Positions 25,054-38,098 of a stretch of DNA of 64,000 bases are shown here, piece by piece. The notes beneath the pieces are model-generated. The model was not told the DNA's origin and searched no databases. It saw only the letters and a list, made by a program, of their open reading frames with translations. Made by a program: the position numbers and the translations under genes. Source of the stretch: Erwinia sp. 198 (GTDB lineage: Bacteria; Pseudomonadota; Gammaproteobacteria; Enterobacterales; Enterobacteriaceae); contig NZ_RHUM01000008.1 in NCBI RefSeq assembly GCF_003937915.1, forward strand, positions 113,631 to 177,630, given 5' to 3'. How positions within the stretch are numbered: the first letter of the stretch is position 1; every line of letters starts with the position of its first letter.

Positions 25054-25692
25054 TTGATAACTGGTCAGGAACGACGTGTGGTGTTTTTCGATCTCGACGG
25101 CACGCTGCATCAGCAGGATATGTTCGGCACTTTTATGCGCTATTTGCTATGGCGTCAGCCGATCAACCTGTTGCTGGTGGCGCCTTTGCTGCCCGTGGTC
25201 GGCGCCGGCCTGCTTCTCAGGGGGCGCGCTGCGCGCTGGCCAATGAGTCTGCTGCTGTGGGCAATTACGTTCGGCCACAGCGAAAAGAAACTGCTGGTGC
25301 GCGAAGAAGCCTTTGCGCAGTGGTTCCGGCAACGGGTCACCGCTTTCCCGGTGGTGCAGCAGCGGCTGACCGACTACCTGAACAGCGTTGACGCCGACGT
25401 CTGGCTGATCACCGGCTCGCCACAGCCGCTGGTGGATCTGGTCTATTTCGACTCCGCTTTTCTGCCGAAGGTCAAACTGATCGCCAGCCAGATGTCACGC
25501 GGCTACGGTGGACGAATACTGACGATGCGCTGTCTGGGACATGAAAAGGTGGCGCAGCTGGAAAAGCGTATCGGCACGCCTTTGCAGCTTTACAGCGGCT
25601 ACAGCGACAGCAAGCAAGATAACCCGCTGCTTTTCTTCTGCCAGCATCGCTGGCGGGTAACGCCGCAGGGCGAACTGCAACAGCTGGAGTAA
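25054..25692 (+). CDS. pgpC: Phosphatidylglycerophosphatase C (HAD family)
   Basis: Dephosphorylates phosphatidylglycerol phosphate in the inner membrane. HAD motif I is VVFFDLDGTLHQQDMFG, and motif III lies near SGYSDSKQDNPLL. A hydrophobic segment LLLVAPLLPVVGAGLLL is present. The frame is open from 24856, but the best start is TTG 25054 behind GAGGAGAAAGG. It gives 212 residues, matching E. coli YfhB. Upstream of that the frame overlaps murQ. Confidence 0.88.
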   Translation: MITGQERRVVFFDLDGTLHQQDMFGTFMRYLLWRQPINLLLVAPLLPVVGAGLLLRGRAARWPMSLLLWAITFGHSEKKLLVREEAFAQWFRQRVTAFPVVQQRLTDYLNSVDADVWLITGSPQPLVDLVYFDSAFLPKVKLIASQMSRGYGGRILTMRCLGHEKVAQLEKRIGTPLQLYSGYSDSKQDNPLLFFCQHRWRVTPQGELQQLE

Positions 25693-26244
<552 letters not shown>

Positions 26245-26375
26245 GCAGGGCGCTGGATAACAGCGCCCTTTTGCAGCAAAGAGCAGAGCGCGCGGTCAGT
26301 CTTAAAAACGCATAACGTGTCGCCCGTGCCATGCTCCGGGTGTTTTCACTTCATCGCCGTCCGCCGCGCCCATGT

Positions 26376-27833
26376 TCAGTTCATTGCCACCTGCGGCGCT
26401 ACGGCCGGATAGTCTTTACCCAGCTGCGCTTCCATCGCTGCCTGCTGCGCCAGCTTCCTTTCCTGCTCCTGTAAATAGCCCACCAGGCTTAGCTGATAAA
26501 TGCGGATGTTTTCCACATAGTTGTAGGCTTCCTGGCCGCGCGCGTAGCCGTAGGTGGTCTGGCTGTAATAGCGTTTCTGACTCAGCATCGGTAGCCGTTG
26601 CTTGACGTCGGCCCAGCTGTCCGGATTGCCTTTCTGCTTTTCGGTCAGCCTGCGCGCGTCCAGCATATGCGCGTAGCCCATGTTATACGCCGCCAGCGCG
26701 AACCAGATGCGCTCATCCTCCGGGATGGTCGGCGGCACCTTCTCCATCATTTTCACCAGATACGCGCTGCCGCCGCGAATGCTCTGTTCCGGATCGGTTC
26801 TGTCGCTGACGTTGACGCTGTCCGCCGTATTGCGGGTCAGCATCATCATGCCGCGCACGCCGGTAGGCGAAGTGGCCTGCGGGTTCCAGTGCGACTCCTG
26901 CCAGGAAATAGCCGCCAGCAGCCGCCAGTCGATTTCGCTGGCGTATTTTTGAAACAGCGGGCGGATAGCCGGCAGCATACTGTCGATGGCACGCAGAAAA
27001 GTGCGGGTATCGACGTAGTCGAAGGTGCCGACGTGGCCCAGATACTTTTCATCCAGCCGCGCCATCGCGCCTTCTTCCGCCATCTGGTTAAAGTAGTCCA
27101 GCATCGCCGCATACAGGCTGTCATCTTCGTCGCGCGCCATATACCAGGTCACCGGCTCTTCATCCGTGATATCAAAAGCCACCGCCAGCTGCGGATGGAT
27201 CCGCTGTAGCAGCGCGATCGACACCGAATCGCCCACCGTATAGTCGAGCTTGCCGTCTGCCACCGCTTCCAGCAGCGCATTCGGGCTCTGATCGGTCGAG
27301 ATGGCCCAGTCCAGATCGGGATACTGATTCTGGCGGATATCGCGCAGCGTCGAAGCGAAGGCGGAATCGGACGCAACCGTCAGACGTCCCTTCAGCGCAC
27401 CCAAATTCGGCGGACGCGGCTTGCCCATCCGGTAAACCAGCTGCTGGGAAACGGAATAGTAGGTCGGGCCGGTACGAAAGCGCGACTGACGATCGCTGTT
27501 ATAGATTAGCCCGGCCGCCAGCACGTCCGCTTTATCCTCTTCCAGGTCGTCAAACAGCTCGCTGAGGTTTTGACGCACCGTGATTTGCAGCTTTACGCCC
27601 AGATAATCGGCGAAGCGTTTCGCCAACTCGTAATCCATACCGGCCGGTGCTTTATTCACTGTGTAGTAAGTCAGGGGCGAATTGAGCGTGCTGACGCGCA
27701 AAACTCCCCGTGCTTTTATCTGTTCCGTTCGGTCCAGCCCGCTGCTGTGCCACGGGATCGACGGCCACAGCGCAAGCGCGAGCAGTACCGTCACCAGCCC
27801 GATGAACAGATAATTAATTTTCAGGCGTTTCAA
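26376..27833 (-). CDS. mltF: Membrane-bound lytic murein transglycosylase F
   Basis: Cleaves peptidoglycan with formation of 1,6-anhydroMurNAc. The 485-residue protein starts with TTG (LKINYLFIG...) and a hydrophobic N-terminal segment. A periplasmic solute-binding-like domain follows ([15 protein letters not shown]...[12 protein letters not shown]), then a C-terminal SLT domain with the catalytic Glu in [23 protein letters not shown]. It is shorter than E. coli MltF (518) at the C-terminus only. It is divergent from purL. Confidence 0.93.
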   Translation of the reverse strand: MKRLKINYLFIGLVTVLLALALWPSIPWHSSGLDRTEQIKARGVLRVSTLNSPLTYYTVNKAPAGMDYELAKRFADYLGVKLQITVRQNLSELFDDLEEDKADVLAAGLIYNSDRQSRFRTGPTYYSVSQQLVYRMGKPRPPNLGALKGRLTVASDSAFASTLRDIRQNQYPDLDWAISTDQSPNALLEAVADGKLDYTVGDSVSIALLQRIHPQLAVAFDITDEEPVTWYMARDEDDSLYAAMLDYFNQMAEEGAMARLDEKYLGHVGTFDYVDTRTFLRAIDSMLPAIRPLFQKYASEIDWRLLAAISWQESHWNPQATSPTGVRGMMMLTRNTADSVNVSDRTDPEQSIRGGSAYLVKMMEKVPPTIPEDERIWFALAAYNMGYAHMLDARRLTEKQKGNPDSWADVKQRLPMLSQKRYYSQTTYGYARGQEAYNYVENIRIYQLSLVGYLQEQERKLAQQAAMEAQLGKDYPAVAPQVAMN

Positions 27834-27998
27834 ATGGTTATCTCTCGATTTCTCTCAGGATTCTGTCTGTAACGGCAGTATTTGTGGTCTTTAATGGTCC
27901 CTGAGCGTGGGGCATTTTGCGCAACTCCCTGCGGCGGCGCAACCAGATTTGTGCGGAATTGTGCGCTTTTCAGGCAATTCCCTGTGCCGATTAATTCT

Positions 27999-28014
27999 GC
28001 GCAAACGGTTTCGT
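27999..28014. promoter_or_regulatory. PurR operator upstream of purL
   Basis: GCGCAAACGGTTTCGT matches the PurR palindrome (ACGCAAACGTTTNCGT type) at nearly every position. It lies about 90 bp before the purL start. PurR with hypoxanthine or guanine would repress purL. Confidence 0.8.
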
Positions 28015-28101
28015 AACAGGTGGGGATTCTTTATAATGGCGCCCGTTTTCCCCTGTTGCGCCCAAAGAAGCGCCGCCTGGCGCTCTGACGAGAGATCTTT
28101 A

Positions 28102-31100
28102 ATGATGGAAATTCTGCGTGGTTCGCCCGCTCTGTCGGCATTTCGTATTAACAAACTGCTGGCCCGCTTTCAGGACGCTCACCTGCCGGTGAGTGACATT
28201 TACGCCGAGTACGTCCATTTCGCCGATGTCAGCACGCCGCTTGACGAGGCTGAAAAAGCCCGTTTACAGCGCCTGCTGAAATATGGTCCTTCTCTCGCCG
28301 AACATACCCCCGAAGGTCGCCTGCTGTTGGTGACGCCTCGTCCGGGAACGATTTCCCCGTGGTCTTCCAAGGCGACCGATATCGCCCACAACTGCGATCT
28401 GCCGCAGGTGACGCGCCTGGAGCGCGGGCTGGCCTTCTACATCAAAGCGCCGCAGCTGACGGAAGCGCAGTGGGCACAGCTGGGCGCGCTGCTGCATGAC
28501 CGCATGATGGAAGTGGTGCTCAGCGATCTGTCGCAGGCCGAACGGCTGTTCGCGCATCATGAACCGGCTCCGCTCACCAGCGTGGACGTGCTGGGCGAAG
28601 GCCGCACGGCGCTGGAACAGGCCAACCGCAGGCTGGGTCTGGCGCTGGCGGAAGACGAAATCGACTATCTGCAGCAGGCTTTTGAAAAACTCGGGCGCAA
28701 CCCGAACGACATTGAGCTGTATATGTTCGCTCAGGCGAACTCAGAGCACTGTCGTCATAAAATCTTTAACGCCGACTGGATCATCAACGGCGAACAGCAG
28801 CCAAAATCGCTGTTCAAAATGATCAAAAACACCTTTGAGAAAACGCCGGATCACGTGCTGTCCGCCTATAAAGATAACGCGGCGGTAATGGAAGGCTCGC
28901 AGGTTGGCCGTTTCTATGCCGATGCGGAAAGCCGATATGATTTCCATCAGGAAGAGGCGCACATCCTGATGAAAGTGGAAACCCATAACCACCCGACGGC
29001 AATTTCGCCGTGGCCCGGCGCGGCAACCGGTTCCGGCGGTGAAATCCGCGATGAAGGCGCCACCGGACGCGGCGCGAAGCCCAAAGCGGGTCTGGTGGGC
29101 TTCTCGGTGTCCAACCTGCGTATTCCCGGTTTTGAACAGCCGTGGGAAGAGGATTTCGGCAAGCCCGATCGCATCGTTACCGCGCTGGATATCATGACCG
29201 AAGGCCCGCTGGGCGGCGCGGCGTTTAACAACGAGTTCGGCCGTCCCGCGCTGACCGGCTACTTCCGTACCTATGAAGAAGAAGTTAACAGCCATAACGG
29301 CGTCGAGCTGCGCGGCTACCATAAGCCGATTATGCTGGCCGGCGGTATCGGCAATATTCGCGCCGATCACGTGCAGAAAGGTGAAATCACGGTGGGCGCC
29401 AAACTGATCGTGCTGGGCGGCCCGGCAATGAATATCGGCCTGGGTGGCGGCGCGGCTTCTTCTATGGCTTCCGGCCAGTCGGATGCGGATCTCGACTTTG
29501 CCTCGGTACAGCGCGACAACCCGGAGATGGAACGCCGCTGTCAGGAAGTGATCGACCGCTGCTGGCAGCTGGGCGAAGAGAACCCGATCCTGTTTATCCA
29601 CGACGTGGGCGCGGGCGGTCTGTCTAACGCCATGCCGGAGCTGGTCAGCGACGGCGAACGCGGCGGCCGCTTCAACCTGCGCGATATCCTCAGCGATGAG
29701 CCGGGCATGAGCCCGCTGGAAGTCTGGTGTAACGAGTCGCAGGAGCGTTACGTGCTGGCCGTGTCGCCGGATAAACTGGCGCAGTTCGCTGCGCTTTGCC
29801 AGCGTGAACGCGCACCTTACGCCGTGATCGGCGAAGCCACGGAAGAGATGCATCTGTCGCTGAGCGACAGCCATTTCGATAACAAGCCGATCGATATGCC
29901 GCTGGACGTGCTGCTGGGCAAAACGCCGAAGATGACCCGTGAAGCCGTCACGCTGAAAGCCAAAGGCGAGCCGCTGGCGCGGGAGGCAATCACTATTGCC
30001 GATGCCGTTAAACGCGTGCTGCATTTACCGAGCGTGGCGGAAAAAACCTTCCTGATCACCATCGGCGATCGTACCGTTACCGGCATGGTTGCACGCGATC
30101 AGATGGTGGGGCCGTGGCAGATCCCGGTTGCTAACTGCGCCGTGACCACCGCCAGCTTCGACAGCTATTACGGCGAGGCGATGGCGCTGGGCGAGCGCGC
30201 GCCGGTAGCCCTGCTGGATTTTGCCGCTTCCGGTCGCCTGGCGGTAGGCGAGGCGCTGACTAATATCGCCGCCACGCAGATAGGTTCGTTAAAGCGCATC
30301 AAGCTTTCCGCTAACTGGATGGCGGCGGCAGGCCACCCGGGCGAAGACGCCGGGCTTTATGAAGCCGTTAAAGCGGTGGGCGAGGAGCTTTGTCCGGCGC
30401 TGGGCATCACTATCCCGGTCGGCAAAGACTCCATGTCGATGAAAACCCGCTGGCAGCAGGGCACCGAGCAGCGCGAAATGACGTCGCCGCTTTCGCTGGT
30501 GATCACCGCTTTTGCCCGCGTGGAAGACGTGCGCCGCACCGTGACGCCGCAGCTGCAAACGGCCAATCCTGACAATGCGCTGCTGCTGATCGACCTTGGC
30601 CAGGGTGTGAACGCGCTAGGCGCGACGGCGCTGTCGCAGGTGTATCGTCAGCTGGGCGACAAGCCTGCCGACGTGCGCGACGTGCAGCGGCTGGCGGGCT
30701 TCTTCACGGCCGTGCAGACGCTGGTGGCGGAAGAGAAGCTGCTGGCCTATCACGACCGCTCCGACGGCGGGCTGCTGGTAACGCTGGCGGAAATGGCTTT
30801 TGCCGGCCACTGCGGCATCGAAGCGGATATCGCCGCGCTGGGCAGCGATGCGCTGGCTGCGCTGTTTAACGAAGAGCTGGGCGCCGTCATTCAGATCGCG
30901 GCGGCCGATCGTGAATACGTAGAGCAGGTTTTTGCCGCTCAGGGACTGGCGGACTGCGTGCATATGCTGGGCCGCGCGCTGCCTGGCGATCGTTTTGTGA
31001 TCTCCTCCGGCCATTCGGCAGTCTATAGCGAAAGCCGCAGCACCCTGCGTACCTGGTGGGCAGAAACCACCTGGCAGATGCAGCGCCTGCGCGATAACCC

Positions 31101-31989
31101 GGCGTGCGCCGATCAGGAACACGAAGCGAAGAAGAACGCCGATCCGGGCCTGAACGTGAAGCTGACCTTCCGGCCGGAAGAAGATATCGCGGCGCCTTAC
31201 ATCGCGACGGGCGCGCGGCCAAAAGTGGCCGTGTTGCGCGAGCAGGGCGTTAACTCCCACGTCGAGATGGCGGCGGCTTTCCATCGCGCCGGCTTTGATG
31301 CGGTCGACGTGCATATGAGCGATCTGCTGGCTGGCCGCCGCGATCTGGCGGATTTTCAGACGCTGGTGGCCTGCGGCGGCTTCTCCTACGGCGACGTGCT
31401 GGGCGCGGGCGAAGGCTGGGCCAAATCCATCCTGTTCAACAATCGCGTGCGCGACGAGTTTGAAACCTTCTTCCATCGCCCGCAAACGCTGGCGCTGGGC
31501 GTCTGCAACGGCTGCCAGATGATGTCCAACCTGCGCGAGCTAATCCCCGGAAGCGAAGCCTGGCCGCGCTTTGTACGTAACCAGTCGGAGCGCTTCGAGG
31601 CTCGTTTCAGCCTGGTGGAAGTGGCGGCCAGCCCGTCGCTGCTGCTGGCCGGGATGGCAGGATCGCAGATGCCGATTGCCGTTTCACATGGCGAAGGCTT
31701 TGTGGAAGTGCGCGACGAGGCTCATCTGGCCACGCTGGAGCATAAAGGCCTGGTGGCGCTGCGCTTTGTCGACAACTTCGGCAAGGTGACCGAGCAGTAT
31801 CCGGCTAATCCAAACGGCTCGCCAAACGGGATTACAGCGGTGACCAACGAAAGCGGCCGCGTCACCATTATGATGCCGCATCCGGAACGCGTTTTCCGCA
31901 CTGTCAGTAACTCCTGGCATCCGGCAGAGTGGGGCGAAGACAGCCCGTGGATGCGGATTTTCCGCAACGCGCGCAAGCAGCTTGGTTAA
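28102..31989 (+). CDS. purL: Phosphoribosylformylglycinamidine synthase (large single-chain form)
   Basis: Fourth step of purine synthesis: FGAR + glutamine + ATP to FGAM. The 1295 residues equal the E. coli length. It has an N-terminal PurS-like region, two PurM-like ATP-binding halves ([29 protein letters not shown] and the later [11 protein letters not shown]) and a C-terminal class I glutaminase domain with the nucleophile in [10 protein letters not shown]. The ATG at 28102 gives the usual [12 protein letters not shown] start. Confidence 0.97.
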   Translation: MMEILRGSPALSAFRINKLLARFQDAHLPVSDIYAEYVHFADVSTPLDEAEKARLQRLLKYGPSLAEHTPEGRLLLVTPRPGTISPWSSKATDIAHNCDLPQVTRLERGLAFYIKAPQLTEAQWAQLGALLHDRMMEVVLSDLSQAERLFAHHEPAPLTSVDVLGEGRTALEQANRRLGLALAEDEIDYLQQAFEKLGRNPNDIELYMFAQANSEHCRHKIFNADWIINGEQQPKSLFKMIKNTFEKTPDHVLSAYKDNAAVMEGSQVGRFYADAESRYDFHQEEAHILMKVETHNHPTAISPWPGAATGSGGEIRDEGATGRGAKPKAGLVGFSVSNLRIPGFEQPWEEDFGKPDRIVTALDIMTEGPLGGAAFNNEFGRPALTGYFRTYEEEVNSHNGVELRGYHKPIMLAGGIGNIRADHVQKGEITVGAKLIVLGGPAMNIGLGGGAASSMASGQSDADLDFASVQRDNPEMERRCQEVIDRCWQLGEENPILFIHDVGAGGLSNAMPELVSDGERGGRFNLRDILSDEPGMSPLEVWCNESQERYVLAVSPDKLAQFAALCQRERAPYAVIGEATEEMHLSLSDSHFDNKPIDMPLDVLLGKTPKMTREAVTLKAKGEPLAREAITIADAVKRVLHLPSVAEKTFLITIGDRTVTGMVARDQMVGPWQIPVANCAVTTASFDSYYGEAMALGERAPVALLDFAASGRLAVGEALTNIAATQIGSLKRIKLSANWMAAAGHPGEDAGLYEAVKAVGEELCPALGITIPVGKDSMSMKTRWQQGTEQREMTSPLSLVITAFARVEDVRRTVTPQLQTANPDNALLLIDLGQGVNALGATALSQVYRQLGDKPADVRDVQRLAGFFTAVQTLVAEEKLLAYHDRSDGGLLVTLAEMAFAGHCGIEADIAALGSDALAALFNEELGAVIQIAAADREYVEQVFAAQGLADCVHMLGRALPGDRFVISSGHSAVYSESRSTLRTWWAETTWQMQRLRDNPACADQEHEAKKNADPGLNVKLTFRPEEDIAAPYIATGARPKVAVLREQGVNSHVEMAAAFHRAGFDAVDVHMSDLLAGRRDLADFQTLVACGGFSYGDVLGAGEGWAKSILFNNRVRDEFETFFHRPQTLALGVCNGCQMMSNLRELIPGSEAWPRFVRNQSERFEARFSLVEVAASPSLLLAGMAGSQMPIAVSHGEGFVEVRDEAHLATLEHKGLVALRFVDNFGKVTEQYPANPNGSPNGITAVTNESGRVTIMMPHPERVFRTVSNSWHPAEWGEDSPWMRIFRNARKQLG

Positions 31990-32005
31990 GTTTTTCCTTA
32001 ACTTC

Positions 32006-32030
32006 AAAGGCAGCTTCGGCTGCCTTTTTT
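32006..32030 (+). terminator. Intrinsic terminator of purL
   Basis: AAAGGCAGC (32006-32014) pairs with GCTGCCTTT around a TTCG tetraloop, followed by a T-run ending at 32030. Confidence 0.9.
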
Positions 32031-32089
32031 AATGTTTTTAAGCCAGTGGTGAACAACCGTTGCAAAATAGCGACAGGCCGTAAATCAGG

Positions 32090-32107
32090 TGTCTCTTAAT
32101 GGCGACA
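32090..32107. promoter_or_regulatory. GlrR binding site 1 upstream of glmY
   Basis: TGTC-N10-GACA at 32090-32107 is an exact match to the GlrR consensus that I recall from E. coli glmY. It is about 190 bp upstream of the predicted RNA start, a usual distance for a sigma54 enhancer. Confidence 0.75.
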
Positions 32108-32152
32108 TTTAACTTATTGATTATGTTAAGTTCCTGAGGATAATCCTGACCC

Positions 32153-32170
32153 TGTTCCCGAACGGCGACA
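32153..32170. promoter_or_regulatory. GlrR binding site 2 upstream of glmY
   Basis: TGTT-N10-GACA at 32153-32170 differs from the consensus at one base. A weaker match (CGTT-N10-GACA) lies at 32058-32075, giving up to three sites as in E. coli. Confidence 0.65.
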
Positions 32171-32265
32171 CTTTTTTGCCCGTGGGCGAGCTCTTTTGAC
32201 GTTGTTGCGCCGTCCCGTTATTAAAAAGCTTTTTAAAATAAAGTGTTATAATTTAATTTAAAACA

Positions 32266-32282
32266 TGGCATGGGATTTGCTA
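32266..32282 (+). promoter_or_regulatory. Sigma54 promoter (with overlapping sigma70 -10) of glmY
   Basis: TGGCAT-N5-TTGCTA places GG and GC 12 bp apart, the -24/-12 form. TATACT (32281-32286) overlaps it and could serve as a sigma70 -10 box with the same start, as described for E. coli glmY. Confidence 0.78.
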
Positions 32283-32292
32283 TACTAGGACC

Positions 32293-32514
32293 AGCGGCTC
32301 ATTCACCTGGTTATGACAGCCCTGCGCAAGCGGTCAAGCGCTTCATAACGTTCCGAATGATGCACAATACGGTGCCTGCCGTCCAGCGAGACCGATACAG
32401 CTCCGGCTCTATCACACTCAGGGCGCAACGTTGAGTTAGGCACCACCTATTCAGGCATGTCGGGGTACCGGCATCGCATCGCATGACGGCAGGCTCCCTG
32501 AGCCTGCCGTTTTT
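32293..32514 (+). ncRNA. glmY: GlmY small regulatory RNA
   Basis: GlmY sequesters the adaptor RapZ so that GlmZ can activate glmS translation. The call rests on position between purL and glrK and on the 5' end AGCGGCTCATTCACC, close to the E. coli 5' end as I remember it. It is also supported by the sigma54/GlrR promoter elements and a strong 3' terminator, CGGCAGGCTC (32487-32496) with GAGCCTGCCG (32500-32509) and T5. The length of about 220 bases is longer than E. coli GlmY; the extra sequence is in the middle. Confidence 0.75.
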
Positions 32515-32588
32515 CGTTTTACGCTAAGGCTTTCCTCTCGCAGCACACTCCGTTAGCATCGGGCTGACTAAAAACAGGAGAGCTTCCC

Positions 32589-34016
32589 GTGAAAAAATGG
32601 CGTCTGTTTCCCCGATCGCTGCGCCAGCTGGTGCTGATGGCGTTTCTGCTGGTGCTGCTGCCGCTGCTGGTGCTGGCCTGGCAGGCGTGGGAAAGCCTCT
32701 CCGCGCTGAGCAATCAGGCGGCCGATATCAATCGCAATACGCTGACCGATGTGCGCCGCAGCGAGGCGATGGCGCGCACCGCGCTTGAACTGGAACGAAG
32801 CTACCGCCAGTACTGCGTGCTGGACGATCCGATGCTGGCGAACCTCTATCAGACTCAGCGCACCAAATATGCCCGCATGCTGGAAGAGCAGGCGGCAGCG
32901 GTGCCCGACGATAGGCTAACGCAGTCGTTGCAGCAGCTGCTGTCCGGCCTGGCGAAAATAGCGTGCGACAACAGCAGTCCCGTTAAGGCGGCTTCCGACA
33001 ATCTGGAACGTTTTTCCGCCGTCAACGGCCAGCTGGTGCAGTCCACGCGTAACGCGGTATTTTCACGAGGGCTACAGCTGCAGCGCGAAATAGCCGAACG
33101 CGGCCAGTATTTCGGCTGGCAGGCGCTGATCCTGTTTCTGCTCAGTTTAGGGCTGGTAGTGCTGTTTACCCGTATGATCATCGGGCCGGTTAAGGCGGTC
33201 GAGCGCATGATCAACCGGCTGGGCGAAGGGCGCTCGGCCGGGCACAATCTTGCGCTGAAAGGCCCGCGCGAACTGCGTTCTCTCGGCCAGCGGATCTTAT
33301 GGCTTAGCGAGCGCCTGGCCTGGCTAGAATCGCAGCGGCATGAATTTCTGCGCCATATCTCTCACGAGCTGAAAACGCCGCTGGCCAGCATGCGTGAAGG
33401 AACGGCGCTGCTGGCGGACGAAGTCGCCGGCCCGCTGACCACCGATCAGCGTGAAGTGGTCGCCATCCTCGACGAAAGCAGTCGCCATCTGCAACGGCTG
33501 ATTGAGCAGCTGCTGGACTACAACCGCAAGCTTTCAGAGGCGCAGGTGGTGCTGAAGCCGGTAGAGCTGCAGCCGCTGATCGAGCGCATCGTCAGCAGCC
33601 ACAACCTTACGGCACGCAAACGCCTGATCCAGACCGATATTGCTCTGACCGCCACCGCCTGCCGGGCGGATGAAGCCCTGCTGACAAGGGCGATCGATAA
33701 TCTCTATTCGAATGCGATACACTACGGCGATGAATCCGGTACCATCTGGATCCGCAGCTGGCCGCAGGGCCGCAAGGTCATCATCGAGGTCGCCAACAGC
33801 GGCACGCCGATACCGGATGCGGAGCGGGCGATGATTTTTGAGCCTTTCTTTCAGGGAAGCCAGCAGCGCAAAGGCGCGGTAAAAGGCAGCGGTCTGGGCC
33901 TGAGCATTGCCAAAGACTGCGTGCATCGCCTGCTGGGCGATCTACAGCTGACCGCCAGTAAAGAGGCCGACGTCTGCTTTCGCATCGAACTTAACTCCAT
34001 TGGCGAGAACAAATAA
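32589..34016 (+). CDS. glrK: Sensor histidine kinase GlrK (QseE)
   Basis: Inner-membrane kinase that phosphorylates GlrR, controlling glmY and envelope responses. The 475-residue protein starts at GTG 32589 with membrane segment LRQLVLMAFLLVLLPLLVLAW. It has a periplasmic helical domain, a second membrane segment near residues 175-195, a HAMP region, an H-box (LRHISHELKTPLASMREG) and an ATPase domain (NLYSNAIHYG, GSGLGLSIAKD). Its stop overlaps the qseG start (TAATG). Confidence 0.95.
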   Translation: MKKWRLFPRSLRQLVLMAFLLVLLPLLVLAWQAWESLSALSNQAADINRNTLTDVRRSEAMARTALELERSYRQYCVLDDPMLANLYQTQRTKYARMLEEQAAAVPDDRLTQSLQQLLSGLAKIACDNSSPVKAASDNLERFSAVNGQLVQSTRNAVFSRGLQLQREIAERGQYFGWQALILFLLSLGLVVLFTRMIIGPVKAVERMINRLGEGRSAGHNLALKGPRELRSLGQRILWLSERLAWLESQRHEFLRHISHELKTPLASMREGTALLADEVAGPLTTDQREVVAILDESSRHLQRLIEQLLDYNRKLSEAQVVLKPVELQPLIERIVSSHNLTARKRLIQTDIALTATACRADEALLTRAIDNLYSNAIHYGDESGTIWIRSWPQGRKVIIEVANSGTPIPDAERAMIFEPFFQGSQQRKGAVKGSGLGLSIAKDCVHRLLGDLQLTASKEADVCFRIELNSIGENK

Positions 34017-34716
34017 TGCGATTATCCTTCTTTTTTCCGGCTGCGGGATCGGTTATGCGGCTGGGCAAATACACGGCGGCCGCGCTGCTGACTGGCCTGC
34101 TGACCGCCTGCGCGAGCGACGCGCCCGGCGCTAAAATCGTGGGTCATAGCGCGCCCGTAGAGCCGGAAGCAAAGATAGTGGACTACCGTCTGGTAGACTG
34201 CGCCCGCATCTGGGACGTGGAAGAGAGCAAAACCAGCAATCCGCTTTACTGGCTGCGGGCGACAGACTGCGCGGCGCGGCTTTCTGCCGCTGAGGCGCGC
34301 GCTCAGGCACGCCAGCAGGGCGGCGACAGCTGGCAGGGTGCTTTCAAAGAGGCGGTGCTGATGGCCAACGGCAACGTCACGCCCGTCGAGCGGCGTCAGT
34401 ATATGCTCCAGCTGGACGCCTTCAGCCGCGACTATCCCGCCGCCGTACGCCCGCTGCTTCAGCTGTGGCGCGATAACCAGATGGCGCAGCTGCAGCTCTC
34501 CGAGGAGCGCACCCGCTACCACCATTTGCAGCAGACCAGCGATGCCCAACTGGACGCGCTGCGCCAGCAGCAGGCGACGCTGAACAGCGAGCTTAAAGTC
34601 ACCCGACGCAAGCTGGACACGCTAACGGATATTGAACGCCAGCTCTCCACGCGCCGTTCGCCCGACGGCAGCGACGGCCACAGCGAGAAAAACGACGCGG
34701 AAAAAGGAGCGCAGCG

Positions 34717-34720
<4 letters not shown>
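34016..34720 (+). CDS. qseG: Outer-membrane lipoprotein QseG
   Basis: Accessory lipoprotein that regulates the GlrK sensor. The signal peptide ends LLTGLLTAC, a lipobox. The mature part has conserved NPLYWLRATDCAARL and a C-terminal coiled coil rich in Gln and Leu (HHLQQTSDAQLDALRQQQ). Of two in-frame starts (34016 and 34055) I kept 34016 because it couples with the glrK stop. It overlaps glrR by 4 bp. Confidence 0.9.
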
Positions 34721-36051
<1,331 letters not shown>

Positions 36052-36108
36052 TTTTTTTGTGCCGCATCGCGGCGCAGATATGATAGTTTATCTGCCCGGC
36101 AAAAGTGA

Positions 36109-36531
<423 letters not shown>

Positions 36532-36548
36532 ATCGCCTGTCTGCAGGT

Positions 36549-36575
36549 AAAAAAGGCCGGACTAGCCGGCCTTTT
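36549..36575. terminator. Bidirectional terminator between glnB and hmp
   Basis: AAAAGGCCGG (36551-36560) pairs with CCGGCCTTTT (36566-36575) around ACTAG. It has an A-run before and a T-run after, so it can end both convergent transcripts. Confidence 0.9.
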
Positions 36576-36580
36576 GCGTA

Positions 36581-37765
36581 TTAAAGCACTTTATGCGGGC
36601 CGAATACCTCATAGTGTACGCGTTCGACCGCTACGCCCATGCTCACCAGCTGTTCAGCGATATGCTGCATAAAGCCGATCGGGCCACAAAGATAGAAGTG
36701 CATGGCCGGATCGCTGAGCTGTCCTGCGATCGGCAGCAGATCCATCAGGCCCGGCGTCTGATAGCGATCGCTATCGTCGGGCTGCGGATCCCGATACCAG
36801 ATATGCTGTGAAAACTGCGCCAGCTGCTGGCCCGTCGCGGCAACCTCATCAGCAAAAGCGTGGGTTTTGCCGTTATCCGCCGCGTGCAGCCAGCGTACCG
36901 GCGCAGGGTGGCGCTGTTCCGCCAGCACGTGCAGCATCGCCAGCATCGGCGTCTGACCGACGCCCGCTGAAATCAGCGTGACCGGCGTTTGCGGCATAAC
37001 ATTCAGGAAGAAATCCCCGGCAGGCGCTGCCAGGCGCACCTCGTCGCCCACTTTGGCGTGATCGTGCAGCCAGCCGGAAACCGTTCCGCCCGTCTCATGC
37101 CGCACGGCAATCCGGTAATCTTTGCCGTTTGGCGAACGCGTCAGGGAGTACTGGCGGATCTCCTGATTAGCAAAGCTTTTTTCCCGCAGCCAGACGCCCA
37201 GATACTGCCCGGCCTGATAAGCGGCTACCGGCTTGCCATCAACCGGGCTGAAGACAATACTTTTTATTACTTCGCTTTGCGGCGTAATCTCGCTGATGCG
37301 GAACGCGCGCGGCGTCCGCCAGCCGCCCACTTTTTGTTCCGACGCCTCATACAGCTCTTCTTCACGCTTAATAAACACATCGGCCAGCACGCCATAGGCT
37401 TTTCCCCAGGCATCCAGCACTTCCTGACCGGGGCTGAGCATTTCATCCAGCGTGGCCAGCAGGTGTTCGCCCACTACCTGGTAATGTTCAGGCTGCACGG
37501 CAAAGCTGGTGTGCTTTTGCGCAATTTTCTCAACCGCCGGCAGAATAGCGGGCAGATTTTCGATATTGCCCGCATAGGCGCAGATAGCGTTGAACAGCGC
37601 TTCACGCTGGTTACCATTGCGCTGGTTGCTCATATTGAAGATGTCTTTCAGCTCCGGATGATGGCTGAACAGCCGATCGTAAAAGTGGGCGGTAAGGGCG
37701 GGGCCGGTCGCCAGCAAAGCCGGGATGGTCGCTTTGATGGTGCTGATGGTACGGGCGTCTAACAT
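36581..37765 (-). CDS. hmp: Flavohaemoprotein, nitric oxide dioxygenase
   Basis: Oxidises NO to nitrate using NADPH. The 394-residue protein has an N-terminal globin domain (ending near residue 140, proximal His in [12 protein letters not shown]), an FAD-binding domain ([11 protein letters not shown]) and an NAD(P)-binding domain ([15 protein letters not shown]). An NsrR-type operator lies 24 bp upstream. Confidence 0.96.
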   Translation of the reverse strand: MLDARTISTIKATIPALLATGPALTAHFYDRLFSHHPELKDIFNMSNQRNGNQREALFNAICAYAGNIENLPAILPAVEKIAQKHTSFAVQPEHYQVVGEHLLATLDEMLSPGQEVLDAWGKAYGVLADVFIKREEELYEASEQKVGGWRTPRAFRISEITPQSEVIKSIVFSPVDGKPVAAYQAGQYLGVWLREKSFANQEIRQYSLTRSPNGKDYRIAVRHETGGTVSGWLHDHAKVGDEVRLAAPAGDFFLNVMPQTPVTLISAGVGQTPMLAMLHVLAEQRHPAPVRWLHAADNGKTHAFADEVAATGQQLAQFSQHIWYRDPQPDDSDRYQTPGLMDLLPIAGQLSDPAMHFYLCGPIGFMQHIAEQLVSMGVAVERVHYEVFGPHKVL

Positions 37766-37788
37766 GGCGAACTCCTGAGGATTCCTAT

Positions 37789-37811
37789 AAGATGCATATT
37801 AAATGAATCTT
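37789..37811. promoter_or_regulatory. NsrR operator upstream of hmp
   Basis: An imperfect 11-1-11 inverted repeat: AAGATGCATAT (37789-37799), T, AAATGAATCTT (37801-37811). It matches the NsrR consensus. NO-sensing NsrR would repress hmp here. Confidence 0.8.
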
Positions 37812-37968
37812 ATAGCGAAACGCGTCACGCTGTAAATAACCTCTAATCAAATAAGGGCATTTATTACCTTAAAAAAAGGACGATGTTGAAAAGTCTGCAC
37901 ATAGATGATGATGAAATATACGGGCCGCCACGCCAGACAAAAAAAGAACTAACCCTTGCCAGCTCTGG

Positions 37969-37984
37969 AGCCAATCGTTTGCGT
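37969..37984. promoter_or_regulatory. PurR operator upstream of glyA
   Basis: AGCCAATCGTTTGCGT matches the PurR palindrome at 13 of 16 positions and resembles the E. coli glyA operator. It is about 115 bp before the glyA start. Confidence 0.72.
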
Positions 37985-38098
37985 AAAAACCCTGCTTTCC
38001 GGCTATCCCTGAGCAGGCAAAACGGTTTACACTGTTGGCCTTCGCCCAAAAGGGCCGTTCAATGCCGAATAGATTGTTAGCTGAGTCAGGAGAAGCGG

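Noticed and set aside
28741..30024. Long minus-strand frame opposite purL
   Set aside because: It is a shadow of the conserved purL frame with His/Arg/Gln-rich composition typical of antisense translation.
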